DNA from: Paraburkholderia polaris
GTDB taxonomy: Bacteria > Pseudomonadota > Gammaproteobacteria > Burkholderiales > Burkholderiaceae
Assembly: GCF_012927345.1 (NCBI RefSeq)
Contig: NZ_JABBGJ010000004.1
Span: 62,001 to 126,000 of the forward strand
Direction: 5' to 3'
Length of the DNA: 64,000 nucleotides
The position numbers and the translations under genes are program-made. Below, in pieces: positions 55,972 through 63,945 of this stretch. Positions within the stretch are counted from its first letter, which is position 1, and every line of letters starts with the position of its first letter. Under the pieces are notes generated by a model. The model had not been told where the DNA came from. It did no database searches and saw only the letters and a program-made list of their open reading frames with translations.

Positions 55972-56882
55972 GACGAGGTTCCGGTGGAGAGCGAATGGCG
56001 ATTGGAGGCAGAGGCTGAGTCAGTAGAAACCGGGGAAGCGGAAGAACTCACAGAAACCGAAGTAACCGAAGTAACCGAAGTAACCGAAGAAGAGGAAGAA
56101 GAGGACGAAGCGATACCAATCCCAGCAAGCGCGTCGCACACCAGCGCCGCCAGTTCAGCGGGCCGCGCGAGTTGGGGCACGTGCCCGCAATCGATCGAGC
56201 GCACGATCGCCCCGGGCACCAGCGCCTGCATCTTGCGTTGCAAGGGCAACAGCACGGAGCGGTCACGCAGCGCTTCGACATAAATGCGCGGCACGCTGCC
56301 GAAACGTTCAGCGCTGAGCGTCGTGACCAGCGCACGCCCGCTTTCCCGCTGCGGCGTGAGCTTTAAGGCGGCTTGCCGCGCCGCTTCCGGCGGGCAATCG
56401 TGCAGGAAGATTTCAAGCGCCGCCTCGGGTGGAACGATGGTCGCGGCGCCCTCGTCGCTCCATTGCAGATACGGCGCGATGCCGCCGGCATTCGGCACGT
56501 CTGCGGCGCTGGCATCGACGAGTTCCGCGTAACCCATGCCCGACGGCAACATCATCCCCGCGACGTAGACGAGGCACGCAACCCGCTCGGGCAACGCTTC
56601 GGCCAATTGCGAAGCCGGCACGCCCGCGCCGCTATGCGCAACGACGACGACGGGGCCGTCGAACCCCGCGAGCGCTTCGGTCAGCGCGCCGACATAGGTT
56701 TGCAGCGAGACCTCGAGGCCGGCATCCCCTGAAGGATTCGCGCCGTTGCCCGGCAGATCGACTGCCCTGACCGTCCAACCGCGCGCCGCGAGTTCCGGCA
56801 ACCAGGCGTCCCACGCCCAACTGCCCTGCCACGCGCCGTGAATCAGCAGCATGCCCGCTGCGGGAGTGCGTACAGGCGTCAT
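55968..56882 (-). CDS. Alpha/beta hydrolase with low-complexity tail
   Basis: 304 residues from ATG 56882, overlapping the oxygenase gene stop. MLLIHGAWQGSWAWDAWLPEL, the nucleophile elbow VVAHSGAG and the late His in DCGHVPQLARPAEL place it with the EstA/salicylate-esterase-like hydrolases. After the fold ends (about residue 265) there is a Ser/Thr/Val tail, SSSSSSSSVTSVTSVTSVSV, made by a 9-base DNA repeat. It may cleave an ester or amide in the pathway. Confidence 0.85.
   Translation of the reverse strand: MTPVRTPAAGMLLIHGAWQGSWAWDAWLPELAARGWTVRAVDLPGNGANPSGDAGLEVSLQTYVGALTEALAGFDGPVVVVAHSGAGVPASQLAEALPERVACLVYVAGMMLPSGMGYAELVDASAADVPNAGGIAPYLQWSDEGAATIVPPEAALEIFLHDCPPEAARQAALKLTPQRESGRALVTTLSAERFGSVPRIYVEALRDRSVLLPLQRKMQALVPGAIVRSIDCGHVPQLARPAELAALVCDALAGIGIASSSSSSSSVTSVTSVTSVSVSSSASPVSTDSASASNRHSLSTGTSS
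56053..56088. repeat. Nine-base tandem repeat (GTAACCGAA)
   Basis: Four near-perfect copies of a 9-base unit. They encode the Ser-Val-Thr tail of the hydrolase, and the frame is kept when copy number changes. Confidence 0.85.
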
Positions 56883-57856
56883 CCGTAAGTTCTCCGGTAG
56901 CACGCCTCGAGATGACCTACGACGGTGATCGGCGGATACTTCGGCGCTTCGCCCGCTACCGTGCAACCCGGCAAACACGTCACCACATAGTCCGGCCGCC
57001 CGGTGAAAAAAAACGGCATCGAGTAACGCTCGCGGCCCGACGCATTGACCACGCGATGCAGCGTCGAGCGATAGCGGTCGTTGGTCCAGCGCGCAATCAG
57101 ATCGCCCAGATTGACGACGAAGCTGCCCGGCAGAGGCGGCACGTGAATCCAGCCGCCGTCGCTGTCCTGCACCTGCAGACCGCCAATGGCGTCCTGCCAC
57201 AGCAGCGTCAGGCAGCCGAAGTCGGTATGCGCGCCACAGCCCTTCTGCTCAGGCAACGCCTGGGCCGGTTGCGGCGGATAGTGCAACAGGCGCAGCGTGC
57301 CCATCGCTTCGTCGCAGAACGCGTCGAAATGGTCTTCCGGCAAATCGAGCGACAACGCGAGGCCGCGCGTCAAACGCTTCGACAGGTCGAACAGCGCGGC
57401 GAAATAAGCCTCCATGGCCGGACGAAAACCGGGTGACTGCTGCGGCCACTGATTCGGCCCACAGTTGAAAGCGCGCGCCACGACGCGCGGATGATCGAGC
57501 GGCAGCTCATTGCCGATGTAAAAACCTTCTTTCAGATCGGGCGGCGTGCCCGCTTCCAGCACCTGGCCGCGCAACGGCTCGTAGCCGCGGTTGCAGAACG
57601 ACTGCGCCTTGTCGACCTGGCGCTTCTCGGCGTCGCTCAGCGCGAAAAAGCGTTCGGCTTCGGCGCGCGCCGCATCGATCAGGACCGGCTCGATGCCGTG
57701 ATTGGCAATGTAGAAGAAGCCTTTATCGATGCAGGCGGCATGGAGCGCCGCGCCCACCGCCGCGCGTTGCAGCGGATCGGCCGACGCAAGCCCGGCCACG
57801 TCGATGACAGGCAGGCTCGTGTGCGGCACCGCTTTGGCTGATAGCACTTCGGACAT
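56879..57856 (-). CDS. 2-oxoglutarate/Fe(II) oxygenase, isopenicillin N synthase family
   Basis: 325 residues from ATG 57856 (ribosome site AAAGGAG). The DIOX_N part starts SLPVIDVAGLASADP. The C-terminal jelly roll carries the iron triad His-x-Asp in GAHTDFGCLTLL and the distal His in STLHRVVNASG, with Arg-x-Ser in RERYSMPFFF for 2-oxoglutarate. It hydroxylates or desaturates a small molecule. It is the first gene of an operon in which hydrolase, BMP protein, oxygenase subunit and Rieske-ferredoxin overlap one after another. Confidence 0.9.
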   Translation of the reverse strand: MSEVLSAKAVPHTSLPVIDVAGLASADPLQRAAVGAALHAACIDKGFFYIANHGIEPVLIDAARAEAERFFALSDAEKRQVDKAQSFCNRGYEPLRGQVLEAGTPPDLKEGFYIGNELPLDHPRVVARAFNCGPNQWPQQSPGFRPAMEAYFAALFDLSKRLTRGLALSLDLPEDHFDAFCDEAMGTLRLLHYPPQPAQALPEQKGCGAHTDFGCLTLLWQDAIGGLQVQDSDGGWIHVPPLPGSFVVNLGDLIARWTNDRYRSTLHRVVNASGRERYSMPFFFTGRPDYVVTCLPGCTVAGEAPKYPPITVVGHLEACYRRTYG

Positions 57857-57911
57857 CCCGGCTCCTTTGAACCCGTTTCGACCGAGTGTAGGTCGCGGCG
57901 GGTGGTCAAAA

Positions 57912-57955
57912 AAGCGCATAAAAAGGTGCATGCTGATGCCGTTTCGGCATCAGCA
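57912..57955 (-). terminator. Hairpin with T-runs between LysR gene and oxygenase operon
   Basis: The arms TGCTGATGCCG and CGGCATCAGCA (57931-57955) form a perfect 11-bp stem with a three-base loop. On the minus strand it is followed by CACCTTTTTATGCGCTTTTTT. It can end the LysR transcript, or act as an attenuator, since it lies only about 55 bases before the oxygenase start. Confidence 0.65.
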
Positions 57956-58153
57956 CCGGCGTGAGGTTTGAGCGGCCTGATCAGAGCGATCAGCCCGTTG
58001 ACCGGATTCAGCGTGCTAACCGCAACGTTGAGAAAAGCGCAACTGCGTTCCGCCACCGCGGATGCGGCAAAATAGCGGCACCGCGTTTTTTCCGTCTAAC
58101 GGATCTGATGCCCGGTGGCCGGCATAGGACCACCGGCTTTCGGCGGCGCGCCG

Positions 58154-59107
58154 TTAGACAGCCGGCTCGTCGTCCTCGCGCTCGGTGATCGCCTCGGCAA
58201 GCAGCCGAACGAACGCATCGAGCGCGGGCGTCAAGGTGCGCCCGGCGCGGGCGTACGCGCCCAACTCGGAGACCAGCGCGCGCGGCGTGCGCAACGGAAT
58301 ATGCACCAGCGTGCCGTCGGCGAGATCGCGTTCCAGCCCGAGGCGCGTCTGGAACCCCACCCCGCGCCCGCGTGCCGCCATGCGCCGCATCAGCTCGATC
58401 GAATCGCTTTCGAGCACCGTTTGCAGCGGCTTCGCGTAATGGCGGATCAGTGGTTCGAGCAACCCGCTGATCGACAACTGCGCGTTGCCGAGAATCAGCG
58501 GATAGCGCGCGCACTGCGCGAACGTGACGGTTGTCTCGTTAGCGAGCGGATGATCGGCGGCGACGATCGCGCCGAGCTGAAAACGTCCCACGGCAAGTTG
58601 CTGCAAATCGTCCGTGCGCGGCAGCGAGAACGCGAGACCGATGTCGGCGTCGCCATCGAGAATCGTGCGGGCAATCGATGCCGAACCGGCCGTGCGCACC
58701 TGAAAGCGGATTGCCGGATAACGCGTCAGCATCCCTTCGACGAGGTCCGGCAGAAAACTCGAGTTGAGCCCCTCGACGGTGACGATGCCGATCTCGCCGC
58801 GACGGATTCCGCGCAGCGCGTCCATCTCGCTCTCGAAGCGGCGCGCGTCCTGCAGCACGGTGATCACATGCCGCGCGAACACTTCGCCCGCGGCCGTCAA
58901 TGCCAGCCCTGACGGGAGCCGCTCGAAGAGCGGCGTGCCGACTTCCGCTTCGAGCTTCAGCAACTGCCGGTTGACCGCCGAAGAGACGACGTGCAACTGC
59001 CGCGCCGCTTCACGAATCGAGCCACAGCGGCGAATTGCATCGAAATAGCGCAGCGAGCGCGCGTGGATGTGCCATGCGAGGGTATTGGCCGGCGTGGTTT
59101 TCGACAT
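58154..59107 (-). CDS. LysR-family regulator
   Basis: 317 residues. HTH: SLRYFDAIRRCGSIREAARQL followed by SSAVNRQLLKLEAEVGTPLFERLPSG (parts kept short: GSIREAARQLHV; NRQLLKLEAEVGTPLFERL). The effector domain begins GEIGIVTVEGLNSSFLPDLVEG. It sits upstream of the oxygenase operon on the same strand and is its probable regulator. A hairpin (CCGGTGG/CCACCGG, 58113-58133) follows its stop. Confidence 0.88.
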   Translation of the reverse strand: MSKTTPANTLAWHIHARSLRYFDAIRRCGSIREAARQLHVVSSAVNRQLLKLEAEVGTPLFERLPSGLALTAAGEVFARHVITVLQDARRFESEMDALRGIRRGEIGIVTVEGLNSSFLPDLVEGMLTRYPAIRFQVRTAGSASIARTILDGDADIGLAFSLPRTDDLQQLAVGRFQLGAIVAADHPLANETTVTFAQCARYPLILGNAQLSISGLLEPLIRHYAKPLQTVLESDSIELMRRMAARGRGVGFQTRLGLERDLADGTLVHIPLRTPRALVSELGAYARAGRTLTPALDAFVRLLAEAITEREDDEPAV

Positions 59108-59159
59108 ATCGGTCCGGGTTGTTTTTTATGGAGTAAAAGTCGCGCTGACCACCAGCAAC

Positions 59160-59193
59160 AAAAAAGCGCACTGTCTCTCAACAGTACGCTTTC
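59160..59193 (-). terminator. Rho-independent terminator after phnX
   Basis: On the minus strand AAAGCG-T-ACTGT and ACAGT-G-CGCTTT pair around TGAGAG and are followed by TTTTTTG. It lies about 60 bases after the phnX stop. Confidence 0.75.
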
Positions 59194-59255
59194 GAAAAAT
59201 ACAGCAAAAAAAGCCTACGCCCAACGAAACCCGCGCCTGGACAACTTAAGGCAAT

Positions 59256-60059
59256 TTAAGGCCGCTCGCCTCGCGCCAACCGTGCATCAATCTCACGCAC
59301 GACAGGCATCAGATCGGCAACGCTATCAATCACATAATGCGCCCCGGCGGCCCGCAACTTTTGAATCGCCGCCTTGCGTCGCCATGCAAATTCATCCGGC
59401 GCCAACGCTTTAACATCGTCCTCGGCCATGCCAAAAGCGTTTCCGCTCACGGCGACACCCACCGCCCACGTGCCGCCGTTGATCCCTTCTTCGATGCCGA
59501 CCTCGGTGTCGTCAACCTTGATCGCATCCTTCGCGCGCCACACACCCAGTTCCGGCAACGTCTTGTAGATCATGTAGGGCGACGGGCGCCCTTCCGGCGT
59601 ATCACCGGTACACACAATACTATCCGGCGAAAACCCCTGGGCTGCCGCACCCGGCACGATCTCGGCCATGATTTCGCGCGTATAGCCGGTGGTCGTGCCG
59701 ATCCTGATGTCGTCGCTACGCAGCGCGCTCGCCACCTCCGCCACGCCCGGAATCACCGAACTGTAACTCGCTGCCACCGCGATGTTCTTCGGCACGAAGA
59801 CGTCGTACACGGCGTCGATGTCCGCTTCGCCCGGTGTGCGGCCATACTTGTCGGCCCATGCTTGCGACACGCGCGGCAGCGCCATCAGCGCGGCGATATG
59901 CGGGCGCTTGGCCATACCCATCGGGCCGCGCGCTTCGTCGATCGTGATCGACACACCGAACTGCTCGAACGTCTCGACGAATGCGCCCATCGGTGCCAAC
60001 GAACCATAATCGACCACCGTACCGGCCCAGTCGAAAATCACTGCTTTTACGTGTTTCAT
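59256..60059 (-). CDS. phnX: Phosphonoacetaldehyde hydrolase
   Basis: A 267-residue HAD-family protein. The nucleophile motif is FDWAGTVVDYG (Asp at residue 10, with the Ala-Gly typical of PhnX). The Schiff-base lysine is in RGPMGMAKRPHIAALMALP (about residue 50). GTTTGYTREIM and KVDDTEVGIEEG complete the active site. It cleaves phosphonoacetaldehyde to acetaldehyde and phosphate. It follows phnW by 47 bases and ends at a terminator. Confidence 0.94.
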   Translation of the reverse strand: MKHVKAVIFDWAGTVVDYGSLAPMGAFVETFEQFGVSITIDEARGPMGMAKRPHIAALMALPRVSQAWADKYGRTPGEADIDAVYDVFVPKNIAVAASYSSVIPGVAEVASALRSDDIRIGTTTGYTREIMAEIVPGAAAQGFSPDSIVCTGDTPEGRPSPYMIYKTLPELGVWRAKDAIKVDDTEVGIEEGINGGTWAVGVAVSGNAFGMAEDDVKALAPDEFAWRRKAAIQKLRAAGAHYVIDSVADLMPVVREIDARLARGERP

Positions 60060-60106
60060 TTACTTCGATTCTCAGAAAGTTGTATGGCTCGCGCGGAGCA
60101 CTCTGT

Positions 60107-61336
60107 TCACGCCGCTTCGGCCAACATTTTGCGCTCTTCTATCGCTACCGCCGGCGGCGCGGCGTGGTCGACGCCCATCGCCCGCAACGACTGCGCGCAG
60201 GCCTGCACCACGCGGCGCATCACATGCTCATCCACCTGACCGATGCAGCCGATGCGGAAGCTGTCCACCACCGTCAGCTTGCCCGGATAGATGATGAAAC
60301 CCTGCTCCTTCATCAATTCATAGAAGCGCTCGAACTTGAACGACGGATGCGCCGGCGCAAAAAACGTCACGATGATCGGCGAGCGCCAACGCGCGTTCAG
60401 CAGCGGCTCGAAGCCGAGTTCATGCATGCCCGCGACCAGCACGTCGCGGTTGTTCGCGTAACGCGCGAGACGCCCGGCCTGGCCACCTTCGAGTTTGTGC
60501 AGACGCAGTGCCTCGATAAACGCGGCCACCGTATGCGTCGGCGGCGTGAAGCGCCATTGGCCGGTGCGGTTCATCACGTCCCACTGGTCGTACACGTCGA
60601 GCGAGAGCGAATGGCTGCGGCCCTTAGCCTCCTGCAACGCAGTCTTGCGGGCGATCACGAAACCGAAGCCGGGCACGCCCTCGATGCACTTGTTCGCCGA
60701 CGACACGAAGGCCTCGCACTGAATCTGGCGAACGTCGAGCGGCACCGCGCCGAATGCGCTCATCGAGTCGATCAGCAGCTTGCGGCCTTTTTTCGCGGTG
60801 GCTGCGGCGATTTCTTCGATCGGATTGAGAATCCCGGAGCTCGTTTCACAATGCACCGCGACCACGTGCGTGATGCGCGGATCGGCGTCCAGCATGCTTT
60901 CGACTTCGGCGCCACGCGGCGGCAGGTAATCACCCTTGTCGAGCACCGTGCAGGCACGGCCGAGATAGCCGAGGGTGGTCGCAATGCGCTTGCCGTAGGC
61001 GCCGTTGGCCAGCACCAGGGCGTGGCCGCCGCGCGGAATCAGGCTGCCGAGCATCGCTTCGACGCAATAACTGCCGCTGCCCTGGAGCGGCACGCAGTCG
61101 TACTCGCCGGCCGTGTCGCCGGCAATGTCCAGCAGGTCGGTGCGCAATTGAGCGGTCATTGCGCGGAAGTCGCCGTCCCACGAGCCCCAGTCGCGCAGCA
61201 TCGCTTCCTTGGTCGAGAACGCCGTGGTCAACGGTCCCGGAGTCAACAGATACGGCTCGCCCTTGGCCGGCGCGGCACACGTCACGGTTGAAGGCATTGC
61301 GGACACTGCCGGGGAGCTGTCGATCGCGCTTTCCAT
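60107..61336 (-). CDS. phnW: 2-aminoethylphosphonate:pyruvate aminotransferase
   Basis: 409 residues from ATG 61336 (GGAG before it). An ATG at 61375 is in frame but lacks a ribosome site. YLLTPGPLTTAFSTKEAMLRDWGSWD is the standard start of PhnW. The PLP lysine is in SSANKCIEGVPGFG (about residue 205), and DSMSAFGAVPLD is clear. It turns 2-aminoethylphosphonate into phosphonoacetaldehyde, the PhnX substrate. Together the two let the cell use this phosphonate as carbon, nitrogen and phosphorus source. Uptake genes are not in the window. Confidence 0.94.
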   Translation of the reverse strand: MESAIDSSPAVSAMPSTVTCAAPAKGEPYLLTPGPLTTAFSTKEAMLRDWGSWDGDFRAMTAQLRTDLLDIAGDTAGEYDCVPLQGSGSYCVEAMLGSLIPRGGHALVLANGAYGKRIATTLGYLGRACTVLDKGDYLPPRGAEVESMLDADPRITHVVAVHCETSSGILNPIEEIAAATAKKGRKLLIDSMSAFGAVPLDVRQIQCEAFVSSANKCIEGVPGFGFVIARKTALQEAKGRSHSLSLDVYDQWDVMNRTGQWRFTPPTHTVAAFIEALRLHKLEGGQAGRLARYANNRDVLVAGMHELGFEPLLNARWRSPIIVTFFAPAHPSFKFERFYELMKEQGFIIYPGKLTVVDSFRIGCIGQVDEHVMRRVVQACAQSLRAMGVDHAAPPAVAIEERKMLAEAA

Positions 61337-61402
61337 GGTCGGAATCTCCGATATCGCTGTTTCGGTACATGACACGGTACAGAAAGGCCGTCCATCGGTA
61401 AA

Positions 61403-61417
61403 ATCGATATAATTGAT
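61403..61417. promoter_or_regulatory. Candidate LysR binding site, phnW/LysR divergent region
   Basis: ATCGATATAATTGAT, a near-perfect dyad with T-N11-A, lies in the 119-base gap between phnW and the divergent LysR gene and probably is the activator site. Confidence 0.5.
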
Positions 61418-61455
61418 GCGGGTATCGCAAAAACTTATCTATCGGCGAGGCAGAC

Positions 61456-62337
61456 TTGCAATACGCGCAATTGCGGGCGTTTCATGCGGTCGCGGAATAC
61501 GGCGGGTTTTCCAAAGCAGCGCAGGCGCTGTCGCTCACGCAGCCCGCGGTCTCGGACCACGTGAAGCGGCTCGAACAGGACTACGGCGTCAAACTGTTCG
61601 AGCGCGGCCCGCGCGGCGTCGAAACCACCGAACTCGGCCTGCGCCTCTTCAGCGTGACGCGGCAGATGCTCAGTTGCGAGCGCGACGCGCGGCAACTGCT
61701 CGAATCGGCAGGTGGGCTCGAGTCCGGCTCGCTCTCGCTGGTCGCGGACGCGCCCGATCTGGCGGTCGCGCTGATCGGCGCGTTTCGCAGGCTGCATCCC
61801 GGCATCGTCGTGACGCTCTCGATCGCCAATGCCGCTGACTGTATGCAGCGCGTGCTGTCGAGCGCGGTCGACGCCGCCATCACCGCCGCCCCGCAAGTGC
61901 ACAGCCGGCTCGAGTCGCGCGTGCTGCGGCGCGATCCGCTGGTGGCGATGGTGCCGGCAAGCTATCCGGTGGCGAAGAAACGCAAGCTGAGCTACGCGGA
62001 ACTCGTGCAACAGCCGATGATTTTTCGCGAGCCGCAATCGGTCACGCAGCAGTTACTGGAGATCGAATTGGTGCGCGAATCGCTGCAGGTCGAACCGGTG
62101 ATGTATGTGGACGGGCGTGAAGCGCTGGAGGAAGCGGTCGCGCAAGGTATGGGGGTCGGCGTAATCGCGCGTGCCGAATTCAACGAATCGCGGCGAATCA
62201 GGATGATTCCGCTCCAGGATTGCCAGGTGCAGATGATCGAATCGCTTACGCGGCTCGCCGGGCGGCCGGGGTCGAATCTGCTGGATGCGTTGTTTGCCGT
62301 GGACCTGACTGGCGCCGCTGCCGTGACGGCTCAATGA
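61456..62337 (+). CDS. LysR-family regulator of 2-aminoethylphosphonate use
   Basis: 293 residues. It starts at TTG 61456, which has the ribosome site GAGG and gives the usual opening MQYAQLRAFHAVAEYGGFSK followed by AAQALSLTQPAVSDHVKRLE. The effector half includes GSLSLVADAPDLAVALIGAF. It diverges from phnW-phnX, which fits AEP-responsive LysR activators in Burkholderiaceae. It ends at a clear terminator. Confidence 0.88.
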   Translation: MQYAQLRAFHAVAEYGGFSKAAQALSLTQPAVSDHVKRLEQDYGVKLFERGPRGVETTELGLRLFSVTRQMLSCERDARQLLESAGGLESGSLSLVADAPDLAVALIGAFRRLHPGIVVTLSIANAADCMQRVLSSAVDAAITAAPQVHSRLESRVLRRDPLVAMVPASYPVAKKRKLSYAELVQQPMIFREPQSVTQQLLEIELVRESLQVEPVMYVDGREALEEAVAQGMGVGVIARAEFNESRRIRMIPLQDCQVQMIESLTRLAGRPGSNLLDALFAVDLTGAAAVTAQ

Positions 62338-62345
62338 AATGGAAA

Positions 62346-62377
62346 GCCGCCGGGCAAGCACTGCCCAGCGGCGTTTT
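62346..62377 (+). terminator. Rho-independent terminator after LysR gene
   Basis: GCCGCCGGGCA and TGCCCAGCGGC pair around AGCAC, followed by GTTTTC. Confidence 0.75.
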
Positions 62378-62473
62378 CATGCGGTCTTGACGCGGTGAGC
62401 GTGCGTCGAGGCGGTGCATAGCCTCACCACGCGAACGCACGATCACGCGACCACACGCTGCGGGCCGATCCTG

Positions 62474-63220
62474 TTAGCGCGAACCGCCGCTGGCGATCAG
62501 ACTTTCGCCCGTCATCCAGCGCGAGTCGTCAGAGGCGAGGAACACGGCGACGTCGGCGATATCGTCAGGTTGACCGATACGACCAAGCGGTGTCGTGCTG
62601 ACTGCCCAGGTTTCGAAGTCCGAGCCGACGATACCGGCGCTATGCGTGCCTTCGGTCGCGACCATGCCGGGATTCACGGAGTTGACGCGAATCTTGCGCG
62701 GGCCGAGTTCACGTGCGAGCACGCCGGTGATGCCGTCCACCGCGCTCTTGGTGGCCGTATAGACCGCGCTGCCCGGCGGCGTGATGCGGCTGACGACCGA
62801 GCTGACGTTCACGACGCTGCCGCCTTCGCCCAGATGTTTGACCGCTGCCTGGGTGACCAGGAGCAAACCCAGCACGTTCACATTGAAGTGCTTATGGAAG
62901 TGCTCTTCGGTGATCTCTTCAATCGGCGCAAACTCATACACGCCAGAGTTGTTGACGAGAATATCGAGGCGGCAATACGTTTCAACTGCCGTATCGATGA
63001 TGCCTTTCGCGTCGGCTGCCTTGGACACATCCCCTGCAACGGCCACCGCCTTGCCGCCCCCCGCGGTGATTGCGGCGACCACATCGTCCGCGCCCGCCTT
63101 GCTGGACGCGTAGTTCACCACCACCGACGCGCCCTGCGCCGCCAGTGCCTTCGCAATCGCGGCGCCGATACCTTTCGATGCGCCCGTTACAACCGCAACC
63201 TTGCCTGTGAGCTTGCTCAT
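62474..63220 (-). CDS. Short-chain dehydrogenase/reductase
   Basis: 248 residues from ATG 63220 (ribosome site AAAGGAAAC). The long upstream frame has no family likeness. Cofactor loop TGASKGIGAAIAKAL, NNSGVYEF, catalytic Ser in NVSSVVSR, Tyr-x3-Lys in YTATKSAVDG. The sequence GKVAVVTGASKGIGAAIAKA and the ending MTGESLIASGG fit the 3-oxoacyl-ACP reductase-like (FabG-type) group that reduces varied ketones. A truncated LysR gene lies on the other strand behind its promoter. Confidence 0.88.
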   Translation of the reverse strand: MSKLTGKVAVVTGASKGIGAAIAKALAAQGASVVVNYASSKAGADDVVAAITAGGGKAVAVAGDVSKAADAKGIIDTAVETYCRLDILVNNSGVYEFAPIEEITEEHFHKHFNVNVLGLLLVTQAAVKHLGEGGSVVNVSSVVSRITPPGSAVYTATKSAVDGITGVLARELGPRKIRVNSVNPGMVATEGTHSAGIVGSDFETWAVSTTPLGRIGQPDDIADVAVFLASDDSRWMTGESLIASGGSR

Positions 63221-63500
63221 GATCGTTTCCTTTGGATGGGGGTTCGCGCCGACGTCCTGTCGCGAAGATTCGCGGTGCTGACGTCGATGAAGCTGGAAAT
63301 GCAGTGGCGCTGTCACTGGACACAATGTAGGCACACAGGCCGCATGGATAAAGCGGCTGGAGACGAATAGATACGTCGGGTGAGCCGAACAATCGGAAAG
63401 GCGCTGGGGAGCGCGCACGAGCAAAGGTCAGACAAGTGCTCGGGGGCGTTGCAACGGAGGCGTTGCGGCCTCTCCGGCGCGCAGATCAGAGAGGCATTTT

Positions 63501-63791
63501 TTGACGCTTACGGCAGGTTTCCGACTCAGGGCCTCGCCGAGCCTCGACGAAGTGCGTCGGCTGATCTTCGCCGGCTATGGCATCGGTTGTCTGCCGGAGC
63601 ACATCGTGCGCGACGATCTCGCGCAGCAGCGGCTGTGGCGTCTGCCGCCCGAAGAGAGTCTGGTCGACGTCGACATCGATCTGTTGTGGCTGCGCGCGCG
63701 CAAGATGAACGCCGCCGAGCAGGCGTTTCTCGACGGCATGGAGCGCACGATGCAACGCTACGCGCTACCCGAGCGGCTTGCGCCGCGTTGA
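63501..63791 (+). pseudogene. LysR-family regulator, C-terminal fragment
   Basis: 96 codons opening at a TTG. SPSLDEVRRLIFAGYGIGCL then PEHIVRDDLAQQRLWRLPPE and an ending in AFLDGMERTMQ match the last third of the LysR effector domain. The DNA-binding part and first two thirds are missing. The sequence before it (63390-63500) does not continue the family. It was probably the divergent regulator of the SDR gene. Confidence 0.65.
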
Positions 63792-63811
63792 CTGAGGCTA
63801 GGCCTCGCGGT

Positions 63812-63907
63812 TCACCGGTTTCCGCGTTTGCGGATGAACGCAATCTGCACAGCCACACTTGCCAGTACGGCCAACGCGCCCAGCGTATCCAGAATACTCG
63901 ACCACAC
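63812..63907 (-). CDS. Small membrane protein (31 residues)
   Basis: It starts at GTG 63907, eight bases after a strong ribosome site (GGGAGGG), and reads MWSSILDTLGALAVLASV then AVQIAFIRKRGNR: one membrane helix followed by a basic tail. It lies about 40 bases after the stop of the partial gene at the window edge and could be co-transcribed with it. No function is known. Confidence 0.5.
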   Translation of the reverse strand: MWSSILDTLGALAVLASVAVQIAFIRKRGNR

Positions 63908-63945
63908 AATCCAGCCCTCCCGGGTTCACTCTCACCACGTTCTGA

